Below are positions 13,801 through 23,599 of a DNA stretch of 64,000 bases, piece by piece. Each line of letters starts with the position of its first letter. Positions within the stretch are counted from its first letter, which is position 1. Position numbers and translations under genes: made by a program. The stretch is from assembly GCA_000149265.1 (NCBI GenBank), contig CH003443.1, positions 2,291 through 66,290 of the forward strand. Direction: 5' to 3'. The notes below the pieces were generated by a model that was not told where the DNA came from, searched no databases, and was given only the letters and a program-made list of their open reading frames with translations. The DNA is from Ciona savignyi (Eukaryota; Chordata; Ascidiacea; Phlebobranchia; Cionidae).

Positions 13801-16800
13801 GCGTATGTATATTTATCTTACCAACCATAAATACTTATATCAACAAAAATGTATCTTCAACTGAATTTCAGTTTGCAATTCTATTTCTATGTTAGTACAA
13901 CTGATTGCATTTGCATATTAGCCATTGCAGTGTGCAGGTTCACGACATACATTTGAGGTTTATGATATAAACCCGCTGGATCGAGTCAATGAACAACCAT
14001 GTTCACAGATTACTGCACAGGGTAAATTTTCCCCGTCAACTTTCTACTATTTCGGCAGACAGAGCGTGGCTGGAATAATATCTCTCTTAAATCATGGCGC
14101 TGGTGGTTGGAGCACCCATTGTATTAACATTAGTTTTACACACATCCATTGTTTTCTATTCAGTGCCTTGTGCGGGAAACTACACAGCCAATTCCTCAGT
14201 CCAGTATCTTAACCCACCTGGGTATAACTACCGGTATTCCGACAATCGTAATTGTAACTGGGAGATACATGTTCGAAGTGGATACTCAATACTACTGCAG
14301 TTTGTACACTTTAGAACAGAATATTGTTGCGACTTATTGACAGTAAGTTAAATACGTGTGACCTATGTTATTGTTGCATTAAAATTACTCCATCGTTTAC
14401 AAATGGTTATAAATAACCTTATTAGACGTATTGCGCAATATCTTTTTTTTTTGGTGGTGAGCCAAAAAAAGCAAAATTGTGCACGTAGTGTGAGTTGGTG
14501 GTCTTAGGCCGATCCCCTCGTGCAATGTGGAAATTAATCCACTGGGGGAGGTTTCCCTAGAATGTGGTTGCTGGCAGATATACCTTTCGCAGGCATCCCT
14601 CCACAGCGTGCAAGCCACGTATGGAAGGGTTCTATTGTTTAAGGTAACCCGAAAACCTAAACTCATGCCCTCCAGTGGAGTAATGCGATTCTCGCAGCTC
14701 AGAGCCTTTCGAGATCACACGTTATCAAAAGTAACTTTTGTTGCGATTCTCGCAACTCCTAGCCTTTCGAGATCACGCGTTATCAAAGTAACTTACCCCT
14801 AGGGCCGGGATAGGTGAATTTAGGCCCCGTTTATACCTAATGAATAAAGCAAGGTTGAAGCTTCCCTTATTCAAATAGAATGCCTCGGGTAGATTTTTGA
14901 CATTTTAAAGTGAGTGGTTGTAATGTTTTCCTCCGTTAATTCGACTTCTACAATGTTTTATAATCTTAATCTTCATTTAATAGCAAATTTTAAATGGTAA
15001 TGTAGCCTACGGTGTATAATATTTTAAGAAATACCAATGTTGGTAGCAACGTTACCTAACAGTGAAATGCAAGTTTAAGCTGCAAGAACGTTTCGGTATT
15101 GCTAACATTATGTGTTTTTTGTAACCAATTATTCTGAAGTTCTAGTCTGGTGTTGTAGACTTCAAGATCCTTTTAGGACAGAAACGGACTCGTGTAATTT
15201 GTTTGACAAAAAAACAGGTTTTGGCAAATCTAGGTCATGTTATTTACCATACCTTAAAACTGTGTTGCGATTCCTTCCTGTTGATTTCATACTGTCAAAG
15301 TGTTTGACAAAAACGTTTTTCCGATTTTAAAGGAACCCATTACTTATATGTGATATTACCCTTGGTAGCTACATACTTCTTCCATAAAACGACATCCTTA
15401 AATTCATCACAATTATTTCAGGTCACTGATCAGTCGGTTACCAGGAACCTTATTCAGGCAGGAAGGATTCATTTACGTTATTATGTGTCACATGGCAACT
15501 ACCTCCGAGTTATATTTCAAAATCGTGGCTATCGTACAAGTCCCAGTTTCCAGCTACTATTTATAGGTTCGAAATAAATGGATGCCTACATAATTTTATC
15601 CTAATTTAACATTATTTTTTAAATCAAGTTATTTTAATAACCTTGAAGACTGACCTACCCATTTAAATAAGTCGCATACCTTAATAAAGAGGCCAACCAA
15701 TTAATCTCCCTATTTCTCCAATAAAAACTGACTTTACAAAAAGGAATGTCATTTAAAATCCTACTTTATGAAGTCTTAAAAACTTTTTTACATCTTAAAA
15801 TAAATCCTGAGATCGGCAACTTATACTCAAAGAAGTTGAACAGTTATAGACTTTAAACTGGTTCCCCTCAAAACAGTGGGAGTTTTTTTCATTAAAACAT
15901 AATTATCAACTTCATTTCATGAACCTTTATTTGTTTCACTATTACAAAACTTTGATATGAAACCTAGCACATTCTGCTTGCAACCGTACAAACACCAGTG
16001 AATTGCCACCACCATTGTGCTCAACAAAATACTTTTAAATTCTATGACTAAGGTGGCTCACTCGTAAATTCTCGTACAAAAATCAATTTAATTGATTATA
16101 CATCATCTCTATTGGTTTCATTATATCATAGGATTTCAGGGGGAAGCTATGGTGACAAAAACAGACGGTGGGTTTATCGTCTGTTTTTGTGCATTGCGCT
16201 TTAATAAAATTAACTAAACCAATTGGAACTTCTCAACCATAAACAACACACGGTAATAGCTTCATAGGTTGAAAAATGGGTATAAGCTAATCTAACGATT
16301 GTCTGTGATTTTAAACCTTGAATAGGACTATTTATTTATATAACCATAAACTTTGGCCAAAAAGATTGCCAATACAAAGACGCGTTGTTTCCAAATAATG
16401 AATTTTACTATTTGCTGTGTAAATTTCTTTAGCTTTAGGTTAAAATTATGAAATATTTAATCGTTAATTTCGGTGTAGTAATAATCATAAGACAGCTACT
16501 GGATTTTAATTTGAATTAATTAACTTCATTAACGTGAAAGGTATTTTTAATTTTTTTTAAATGTTTAAAAATGGGGGTTATTTGAATTCAGAATACCAAG
16601 GTGGCAGTTACGCACAGAAAATTCCACTTTATCCAACCACAACGCAAGGTAGGCTGAATGTTTGTTAAAAAATTACCTAATTTTTAAATAGTAAGTAAAT
16701 TTAATGTTGCTTTCCTAGCCCCTGTGTCGTGTGGAATGAACTATAATGTAACAAGAACAGAAAAGAATCTTACTTCACCGGGTTTCCCGGGGAATTATTT

Positions 16801-19589
16801 GAGACAAAAAACATGTTCTTGGAACTTAACAGCCCCAGAAAATTCAACGATTAGACTTACAATGAAAGCTTTCAGCACCGAAAGTTGTTGTGACAAATTA
16901 CAAGTAAGTAATGTTTATTAATCGTGTACGGTCGTCTGACCGAGTGGTTAACGTGCCCGATACATATATCGACTACTATACACAAAACGGTCTAAGTGAC
17001 GAACCCTTCATTGGTTCAAAACTTGGCTCGGTAAAAAAAATAAAGAGATTAAAAAAAATGTTTATTAATCATGTGCCATACTTTAACTTATAGTTTTTAT
17101 TTAATTTATTTCGTATTTTTGTAAAGCGCTTTTCTTAAGCTTGGAAAGGATATTTTAATTTATTATCTATAAAACAAAAACACGGATAATTTTCTTAAAA
17201 CTCTTTTCCAGCTTCCTTTCAATAACACTGGCAGTTCTAACAAAGTTAGATACGTCGTAATGATTCCGGCCAGTTGGACTAACTGTTAAGTGCGTCGCCT
17301 TTCAATCGAAAGGTTGATGGTGCGAAACTGGTTGCTAGCAAGTCGGTTGTGTCCTTGGTCAAGGCACTTTACGGACATTGCCTGAACCCAGCGGATTAAT
17401 GGGTTCTACCAAATTGAAAAAACGTGTCTATCATATACAACACACACTGCAATCAATAGCTCCGGTAACCCGACGATGGGCGCGAGATGATCTGACGATT
17501 GCCCATGTGTTAACCCCCTTGGTTTTCCCATTCACGGGGATAAACATAAATATCCTATCCTATCCTATTCAAAAAGACATTTTACCTATACGTTTAACTA
17601 GAAAACACAACGAGCTAATTCATATCGCTATCGTTTTGCCGTCATAGTCGCGATACGAATCCGAAATGCTGTTATTGACTACAGAATTTGTATTAACCGG
17701 CAATGCAAAGTGCTATATACTTTTGTATTGCGAATGGTAATGTGACACACTGTAATCGAACCTCTTCTAATGGTCTAATGTTCTTGGAGTAGTACTTTGT
17801 TGTGAATATACAGTGTGGCCCGCACATCGTAAACAAACTAAGCATTTTAAGAACTTGTATCGTCATTGGTGGTTGGAGTTAAGCTGGGGTTTGTTGTTTG
17901 GTTGCCTGACTGGTTCCATGACAACTGAACCTCTTACAACTGAACCCCTTACAACTGAACCTCTACAACTGAACCCCTTTACAACTGAACCCCTTTTAAC
18001 AGAACCCTTTTAACTGAAAAGGGGGTTTAGTTGTAAAGGGTTTCAATTGAAATGGGTTCAGTTGTAAAAGGGTTCAGTTGAAAGAGGTTCAGTTGAAAGG
18101 GGTTGAGTTGTAAGGGGTTTAATTGTAGGGGTTCAGTTGTAAAGGGTTCAGCCGTAGGGGTTCAGTTGTAAGGGCTTCAGTTGTAAGGGGTTTAGTTGAC
18201 TGCTCACTGCCTGACTAACCGGATTGCGGTGCAATAAGCAACCCACAGTTTGTAAATCACAATACTTAAATATTAGCCACTTAAACAATTCTTTTTTATT
18301 GTGCTATTCTCACCTCTAATCTATATTTCAACATATTTTACGAGTTATTTTTTAATCCTGAAGGAAAATTTATTGAATTCACTTCGTTTTATATATTTTC
18401 TGCATTCACCTTCGTAAGAGCCCTGCCAAGATATTGAGAAGCGCGGTTTATTAAATTAGGTTAAAATGTTTAGTAAATCTAACCGGCTTAACAACATTTT
18501 GCAACTGGGTTTAATTTTACAAACACCCCAAGGCAAATTATCAGATAAAAGAGAAAAAGTATAGGTCCATTTTTATCATTTTAGCATTATCGCCGATATG
18601 TCCGCTCTGGAAAGGAATAATTACTTCTAATTTCTAAGAAAGGCAAAGATAAATATATATATATACCTTGATTTAAAAATACACAATTTTTATTAAAATA
18701 TCCCAGTATATTCTTAAGCCCAGTATATCCTTTATTGTAATCGCTATTGCCACGTTTATAAAACAGTTGCCAATTAACACACGCATAAATGAATAGCGAA
18801 TTTAAGAACAAATATATGCCCATATTTAATCGTTTTTTTTCCAAAAAAATCCTCAAACTAACCAATACATAACAGGAAAGAAAGAAATAGCCCAGGTTAT
18901 TAATATAATAAATATAAACCAGTTTATTTCGTTTTATTCCCACCAAAAGCAATTTCGCAAATCGACTTCAAATAAGTAATCCGACTTTTTTAAGTTCAAT
19001 GTAAAAAAATGTTTAGTGTTAACTCAATTTTGTTTTTAGGTTTCTCGTTTNNNNNNNNNNNNNNNNNNNNNNNNNNNNNNNNNNNNNNNNNNNNNNNNNN
19101 NNNNNNNNNNNNNNNNNNNNNNNNNNNNNNNNNNNNNNNNNNNNNNNNNNNNNNNNNNNNNNNNNNNNNNNNNNNNNNNNNNNNNNNNNNNNNNNNNNNN
19201 NNNNNNNNNNNNNNNNNNNNNNNNNNNNNNNNNNNNNNNNNNNNNNNNNNNNNNNNNNNNNNNNNNNNNNNNNNNNNNNNNNNNNNNNNNNNNNNNNNNN
19301 NNNNNNNNNNNNNNNNNNNNNNNNNNNNNNNNNNNNNNNNNNNNNNNNNNNNNNNNNNNNNNNNNNNNNNNNNNNNNNNNNNNNNNNNNNNNNNNNNNNN
19401 NNNNNNNNNNNNNNNNNNNNNNNNNNNNNNNNNNNNNNNNNNNNNNNNNNNNNNNNNNNNNNNNNNNNNNNNNNNNNNNNNNNNNNNNNNNNNNNNNNNN
19501 NNNNNNNNNNNNNNNNNNNNNNNNNNNNNNNNNNNNNNNNNNNNNNNNNNNNNNNNNNNNNNNNNNNNNNNNNNNNNNNNNNNNNNAGG
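4802..19589 (+). CDS. gene 1: secreted/surface protein with six CUB domains (3' end in gap)
   Basis: Exons: signal peptide 4802-4889; CUB1 (type A) 5267-5442 and 8356-8488; linker 9616-9657; CUB2 (B) 9991-10175 and 10364-10505; linker 10807-10863; CUB3 (C) 11109-11287 and 11561-11705; linker 11758-11811; CUB4 (B) 12738-12922 and 13145-13286; linker 13752-13802; CUB5 (C) 14164-14342 and 15422-15566; linker 16592-16648; CUB6 (D) 16719-16903 and from 19040 into the N gap, perhaps ending at 19589. All junctions are GT-AG and in phase: 715 codons up to 16903. The start MKTLHINL leads into a hydrophobic stretch ending VNSQS. Each CUB first half has the N-terminal Cys, a Cys before Trp, and (S/T)E-x-CCD; most second halves keep the Asp of a calcium-binding CUB. 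Partner and function are unknown; an extracellular binding role is inferred from the fold. The donor of exon 15422-15566 (gttcga) is weak, but it aligns exactly with the paralogous donor. Confidence 0.85.
5682..7363 (-). mobile_element. non-autonomous LTR retroelement carrying gag fused to MEX3 KH domains
   Basis: Inserted antisense in intron 2 of gene 1. The 3' LTR is 5682-5812 (131 bp, TGTAGTG...CACTACA ends when read on the minus strand, with a TATATAA box and AATAAA). A polypurine tract (aaaggggga on the minus strand) abuts it at 5813-5823. The other end has only the first 73 bp of the LTR (7291-7363), so its R-U5 part and the primer site are deleted. The 5-bp target duplication CGCGT is present at 5677-5681 and 7364-7368, so the element integrated as a unit. 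The interior codes for Ty3/gypsy-type gag and then two KH domains; no protease, RT or integrase is present. Confidence 0.88.
5798..7280 (-). CDS. Gag-MEX3 chimeric ORF (zinc knuckles + KH1 + KH2), with stops and a frameshift
   Basis: The main frame 7172-6027 (381 codons) holds a gag-like N-terminal region (to about residue 165), two zinc knuckles (C166-x2-C169-x5-H175-x4-C180 and C187-x2-C190-x4-H195-x4-C200), a short linker ending AYLGRIS, and then from about residue 239 two KH domains that match the MEX3 family: KH1 with GXXG at 256-259 (GRRG) and KH2 with GXXG at 353-356 (GSKG). MEX3 proteins bind mRNA through exactly this KH pair. The gag frame extends upstream of 7172 to about 7280 but has stops at 7175-7173 (TGA) and 7259-7257 (TAG). 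The frame is lost inside KH2 at an A8 run (6046-6039); the rest of KH2 continues in the frame 6034-5798. Seen: motifs and frame. Known: MEX3 KH signature. Inferred: capture of a processed host mRNA by the element. Confidence 0.85.
7650..8222 (-). repeat. composite dispersed repeat, copy A (one terminal unit)
   Basis: Reverse-complement copy of the family described at 55035-56920: the tail (catgtcgccccgacatct and tttgtccgttttt on this strand) is at 7690-7750 and the head (cacgtggttgacactctcta) at 8200-8219. It lacks the internal ~335-bp tandem units. Confidence 0.7.
9212..9476 (-). repeat. tRNA-derived SINE
   Basis: Minus-strand copy of the family best seen at 17265-17570, with the body (cccgtgaatgggaaaacca) and the head near 9460. 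It lies in an intron of gene 1. Confidence 0.7.
12400..12605 (+). repeat. degenerate tRNA-derived SINE copy
   Basis: Old plus-strand relic of the same SINE family (ggcaagacactaa near 12433, cgatggacacgaggtaa near 12533, cccattcatgg near 12586), in an intron of gene 1. Confidence 0.45.
14687..14800. repeat. local direct duplication, ~60 bp twice
   Basis: The segment gcgattctcgcagctc...agcctttcgagatcac...gttatcaaa occurs twice in tandem, inside an unusually GC-rich stretch (about 14490-14830) of a gene 1 intron. The stretch looks like inserted DNA, but no element type was recognised. Confidence 0.6.
16155..16190. repeat. perfect 13-bp inverted repeat
   Basis: Arms acaaaaacagacg (16155-16167) and cgtctgtttttgt (16178-16190) with a 10-base loop. 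No T-run or gene context makes it a terminator; it lies in an intron of gene 1. Confidence 0.85.
16910..17070 (+). mobile_element. short tRNA-derived retroposon with 14-bp target duplication
   Basis: The body 16924-17056 begins with a tRNA-like 5' half (gtctgaccgagtggttaacg, an A-box-like word), carries a B-box-like ggttcaaaac, and ends in an A-rich tail. It is flanked by aatgtttattaatc at 16910-16923 and 17057-17070. The insert lies only 6 bp after the donor of the CUB6 first-half exon. It differs from the abundant SINE family of the window. Confidence 0.75.
17265..17570 (+). repeat. tRNA-derived SINE, fullest plus-strand copy
   Basis: The head gttggactaactgttaagtg resembles a tRNA A box, followed by an anticodon-arm-like cctttcaatcgaaagg and a B-box-like gtgcgaaactgg. 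Then come a ~200-bp body and a 3' end with short tatcc repeats (17550-17568). At least ten further full or partial copies lie in the window on both strands. Confidence 0.8.
17921..18200. repeat. foldback minisatellite (array facing its own reverse complement)
   Basis: Left arm 17921-18016 is a tandem array of acaactgaacccctt (15-16 bp, about six units). From about 18017 the array continues as the reverse complement (aaggggttcagttgt, about eleven units) to 18200. The two arms can pair into a long imperfect hairpin. The Thr-Glu-Pro-Leu repeat protein encoded by the left arm is a by-product of the period. Confidence 0.85.
19051..19586. other. assembly gap (536 N)
   Basis: A run of N that swallows most of the second half of CUB6 of gene 1. 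The exon start gtttctcgttt at 19040 is identical to that of the corresponding gene 4 exon at 52933. Confidence 0.99.
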
Positions 19590-20082
19590 GTAAATGTTTA
19601 ACTTAATATTACTTCAACCATCCATAAGGATGTTTGTGGTGATAGCTTTAAACCAGCATGCCATAAAACACTATACAAGCTCTGCTAATTATTGTGCAAC
19701 TTTATAGTGGGTTATGTTAAGTAATCACCAAATTGCAAATTTTATATATGACATCAACTGATTTTGTGCTTTGTGTAATTTAGTTGTATGGTTTACCAAA
19801 GCTATGTGTGCATGTTGAATATGATAAGGACATTAGGGTTGCAGGAACTATTATCTTATTTGACAATGTTTTTTTACTTATTAATGTATATTAAAATAGA
19901 TCAAACTGTAAGAGACACAACACAAAATGGCAATAATTTGCACGAGACGAGAGGCAACCAGAGTGTAAGCACTGCTTATTTGACCATGGTGTCTTTAAAC
20001 GAATATCCAATCGATTTTCTAGTCAGGTGTCCCATAATCTGGGTTTTTGCTTTTTATTCTAGACTCAACCTTGATTTGCAGT

Positions 20083-20345
20083 CCGTCCCGTTGGTCTAAA
20101 CGGCTAAGTGCGTCGCCTTTCAATCGAAAGGTTGCAGGTGCGAAACTGGGCGCTAGCTAGTCGGTTGTGTCCTTGGGCAAGGCACTTTACGGACATTGCA
20201 TGAACCCAGCGGATTAATAGGTTCTACCCAAATTGAAGGAACGTGTCTAGTAAATACAACACACTGCAATAGCTCCGGTAACCCGACGATGGACGCGAGG
20301 TGATCTGACGATTGCCCGTGTTTTAACCCCCTTGGTTTTACCATT
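20083..20345 (+). repeat. tRNA-derived SINE, 3'-truncated
   Basis: Copy of the family at 17265, with an intact tRNA-like head (ccgttggtctaaacggttaa) and no tatcc tail. Confidence 0.8.
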
Positions 20346-20379
20346 GTAATTTTTAATTTTAACAATTATTTTTCACAGT

Positions 20380-20421
20380 TCACTCCTCTTGGCCAGTCTA
20401 AAGCAACGGCCACTGCAAAGG
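20380..20421 (+). CDS. possible small 3' exon of gene 1
   Basis: An acceptor (ttttcacag) at 20371-20379 and a donor-like ggtaaag at 20421 bracket 42 bases. In the phase-1 frame expected from the linker pattern it reaches a stop after seven codons and could end the protein; in phase 0 it is open and Thr/Ala/Lys-rich. No homologue was recognised in the other CUB genes, so this is tentative. Confidence 0.2.
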
Positions 20422-20918
20422 GTAAAGCATCAACCAATGACCAAGTTAAATCTTCAATTATCTTTACAACTGTTTTTTCTCTTTATCATCTGTACCTTTA
20501 AACCATTTAAAAACACGATAAATGTCATATATATAGCATTACACTAATATAACATGGAAAGGGAAATAATTATCTCCTTGGAAAAAATATTTTAAGTTTA
20601 ATGTATATTGTATATAAAGGAAAAAATTAAAAAAAGTTTCCCTTTAAGTACTAATAGCCTGCTGTATGTTATGTTTATATAGGTCCACTGGTGGACCATT
20701 AAACTGTTATGAGCACTTTTAAACTCTTTTTTCAATAATGTTTATTAACGTTGAAAGTCGTTTTATTGCCAGGGGTTAACGAAATAAAAACATTTCATCA
20801 GAAATCGACCAAGTCAGCTTTATATCTAAATCAACAAATTAAGGAGAAAACTTGGTTTTAGAAATGTTAAAACCGTTAGGTAGATTGCAAACGTATTGTC
20901 ATGTGGTGTTATTATATA

Positions 20919-21428
20919 TGTAGGGAGCCGTTGCAGGTCGCTGCCTATTTCGCTAGATTGTTCCTTGTAGGCACCCAGGTAAGCCGGTTACAACACCTGA
21001 CGCGATTTGCGATTCCTTACGCGCTCTCTCGACTCTCAGTGGTGCGCTAAATAATTGAGGTTTTCTGTGTAAACGTCTCCTTGATTTGACTATCTTCTGT
21101 GGTTCGTCTATAAACGCCTCAATAGTTTTATAACATCAATTGTATTGAGCAATTGAGGCGATTAACTTAGTACCAATTACGAATTAAATCGTTAGATGTT
21201 TCAACGATATAGATTCCAGATAAAACTCTCAGTATCGACACATACAAGATGTTTCTTCATGCTCTCTGTTAGGAGCCTCCGTTAGAAGCTTTCCGTCAGA
21301 AGCCAAAGTGAAATAAAATTATTAATATAGTCAAGATTATTCGACAGCTGCGGTAATAATAGTTCAGTGATGACGCTATGTCAGCTCCGACGTTCATAAA
21401 TCTTATTTAAACGTATGAGGTCGCTACA
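20919..21428. mobile_element. candidate solo LTR (510 bp)
   Basis: Begins TGTAGGGAGCC and ends GGTCGCTACA, so the ends are short inverted repeats (TGTAG.GA). It is flanked by TATA on both sides, a possible 4-bp target duplication in low-complexity sequence. The terminal word ggtcgctaca is shared with the LTR of the gypsy element at 30283-34447, but the bodies differ. No internal coding region is attached; orientation is unknown. Confidence 0.5.
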
Positions 21429-21603
21429 TATATATTTACCAAAACAAAGTGCTGAGACCAGCAAGCAAATCCTTAGGCAATTTTACAACTCCGTATAGGT
21501 AGTTAGCTTGTTAATTTTTTTCCTTGGATAAATTTCTTCTTTGGAACATAATATTTTAAATCTTTCCAAGGAAGTTATACGTATATCTAAATGTAATTTA
21601 AAC

Positions 21604-22540
21604 TAGAAAGTTTCAATCTCGTGTTTGACACAGTTTTGTATGTTTGACACACAGTTTGTATGCTATGTGCTTAAACAAGCAAAGTTCCTGTTGGATCGCT
21701 GAGGTAACAAACCGATATAAATTATCTATGTTTATTACACAATATATGTTATTGTCACATATCTGCACTCCAGGTCCATGTTATTTGACATTCCGAAACA
21801 TTTCGACTGCCATCGTTTTTGTTTTTACAAGCATAAAATCTTCTTTTGTATATGCAGTTAAAAAAATAGTTGTGTCAGATTTAGAAACAATTACCACATT
21901 AAAATTTTAACAATTACCACATTAAAATTTTAAATTAAAACATCTTGTAAAGCGCTTTAGTAAAAAAGCTAAATTGCTAAATCAGAACGATTTAGTTTTT
22001 TACGGCTTCGAGAAATTCCCCTGGGTTTGGTAGATAAATTTCTGTTTTTACATTTTTGGGTCATGTTATCTAACAATTTTCATTCAAATTTCACTACTCT
22101 TTGTGGAGATGACCGTGTGATATGGCATGTCTGTCACAATTATGATTTAGGAACAAATCATAATTTTTATGTTATTTTACTCGCTAATTTATTACTCTTT
22201 TATAATTGGCACAGCAGTGGCTCAAGCACTAAGAGAACCAAGAGCCATGCTCTAAAGAAGCCAAAAATACCGGTTTGACGTTTAACGTTGCAGAGGAATT
22301 TCGCTAAATTTATTAATTAAAATTTTAGTTTCTGCATATCTGGACCACGTTATCTCAAAACTGACAAAGCTTTATTTCAAATACATTGCCTCTCAAAGGA
22401 AGCTAAATTTTAAGAAAAAATATCGTTTAGGTTTTTAACTTTCTAGGTGAATTCCCCTGTTTTTTGCATATCTGCACATTGTAGTCTTATAAATGAAGTT
22501 TTATGGCTATTCCATTATCCCTTAGTTAGTTTAGTTTATT
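21604..22540 (+). repeat. composite dispersed repeat, diverged copy F
   Basis: Contains the diverged head (ctagaaagtttcaatc), unit words such as gtcacaattatgatttagg and tttctgcatatctgg, and a g-rich junction gaattcccctg. Frames at 21644-21910 and 22027-22278 lie inside it and are not considered genes. Confidence 0.55.
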
Positions 22541-23590
22541 TTTTTGTTTCCACGATGAAAACACGAAGTGGGACTATCGGTAAAAATTTGGAAAACGGGA
22601 AAAAACGGCAAAACGACAGTCGTTAGAACACGTCTAAAAAACAAATAGACTATTAAAATTCTGTATAATTTGACGTGGCCGCTAAACCCAATTAAAAAAA
22701 TAAAAGATATTAAAAATAATTAAATAATTGTTTATAAAATAAAAATTACACTAAGCCTCGAAGAAAAGTGTGCGGTAAAGCGACCCGTGCAATGGGGGAG
22801 TCGGCTTTAGGAGAAGGGGTGGCCCGGAAAGTGTGGGCCGCAGTGGAAAAAGAAAACCCCCAAAAATGAAATTCCACTGAAAAGTTTCAAGTGCAACACT
22901 TACCAAGGCATTTAAAAGTATATTAATTAAAAATTAAATACATAAATAAATAATTAAAATTAATTAGAAAAAACATTATTGTGCAAAACAATATTGCACT
23001 TTAAGTATGCATAACAATTATGCATAGTACAAACAATAAGTAGGCAAAGACTGCCTAACTGACAAAACTAATATTAAATAAAAACGAAAAATGAATAAAC
23101 TATGCAGCAAGTTTCGGAAAAATAAATTCTTGAGATGGTGATTTATAGTGACGCCACAACAACAGAAGAGCCTCCTGCCGTCACTAGATCTCCCAATGCT
23201 CTGAAAAGTAGAAAATCTGGACAGTAGGGTTCTTAAATAAAACAATAGTAAAAGAAAGAGAAAGAAAAAGGGTTTTACTTGTAAGTGATACATGCGGGTG
23301 TAGATGGGCTAGTGCGCAACATTAGTGGTGGTTGGATGTGGAGCATTCTAAATACAAGGTAACTGTTAGGGCCGGCTAAATTTAAACATCAACAAAAAAT
23401 CCACTTCAAAATATTATTGCCATCGGCTTACCATGTAACAGTTACAGCCTGCGGTGTAATATGGTGGAACGAATTGGTGAGTAATCATGTGGACAAACAT
23501 AAAGTGGTGTATTAAAAAAAATAACATCTATTGCAGGTGTTACATTAAAAGATTGAGGTGATACAACAAAGAATAAAACAAATCAAAACA
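22541..23590. other. intergenic, no gene recognised
   Basis: AT-rich apart from a GC-richer island at about 22755-22850. A minus-strand frame at 23018-23293 is rich in Leu and Phe but has no support. A partly palindromic aattatgcat word lies near 23016. Confidence 0.5.
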
Positions 23591-23599
23591 TGAAAGATT

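Noticed and set aside
13925..14040. Frame beginning [12 protein letters not shown] before CUB5 of gene 1, with nearby acceptor- and donor-like sites
   Set aside because: Not present in the paralogous introns, and adding it would break the regular CUB-linker-CUB order.
16930..17030. Possible tRNA gene (Ser/Leu-like 5' half)
   Set aside because: The cloverleaf does not close and it is flanked by a target duplication and an A-rich tail, so it is a retroposon.
17813..18013. Thr-Glu-Pro-Leu repeat protein
   Set aside because: Encoded only by the left arm of the foldback minisatellite; the reverse-complement arm breaks the frame.
18587..18952. 121-codon minus-strand frame rich in Tyr, Phe and Ile
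   Set aside because: AT-rich intron sequence; no motif and no splice or promoter context.
19009..19593. 194-codon frame consisting mostly of X
   Set aside because: It reads through the N gap; only the first bases of the CUB6 second-half exon are real.
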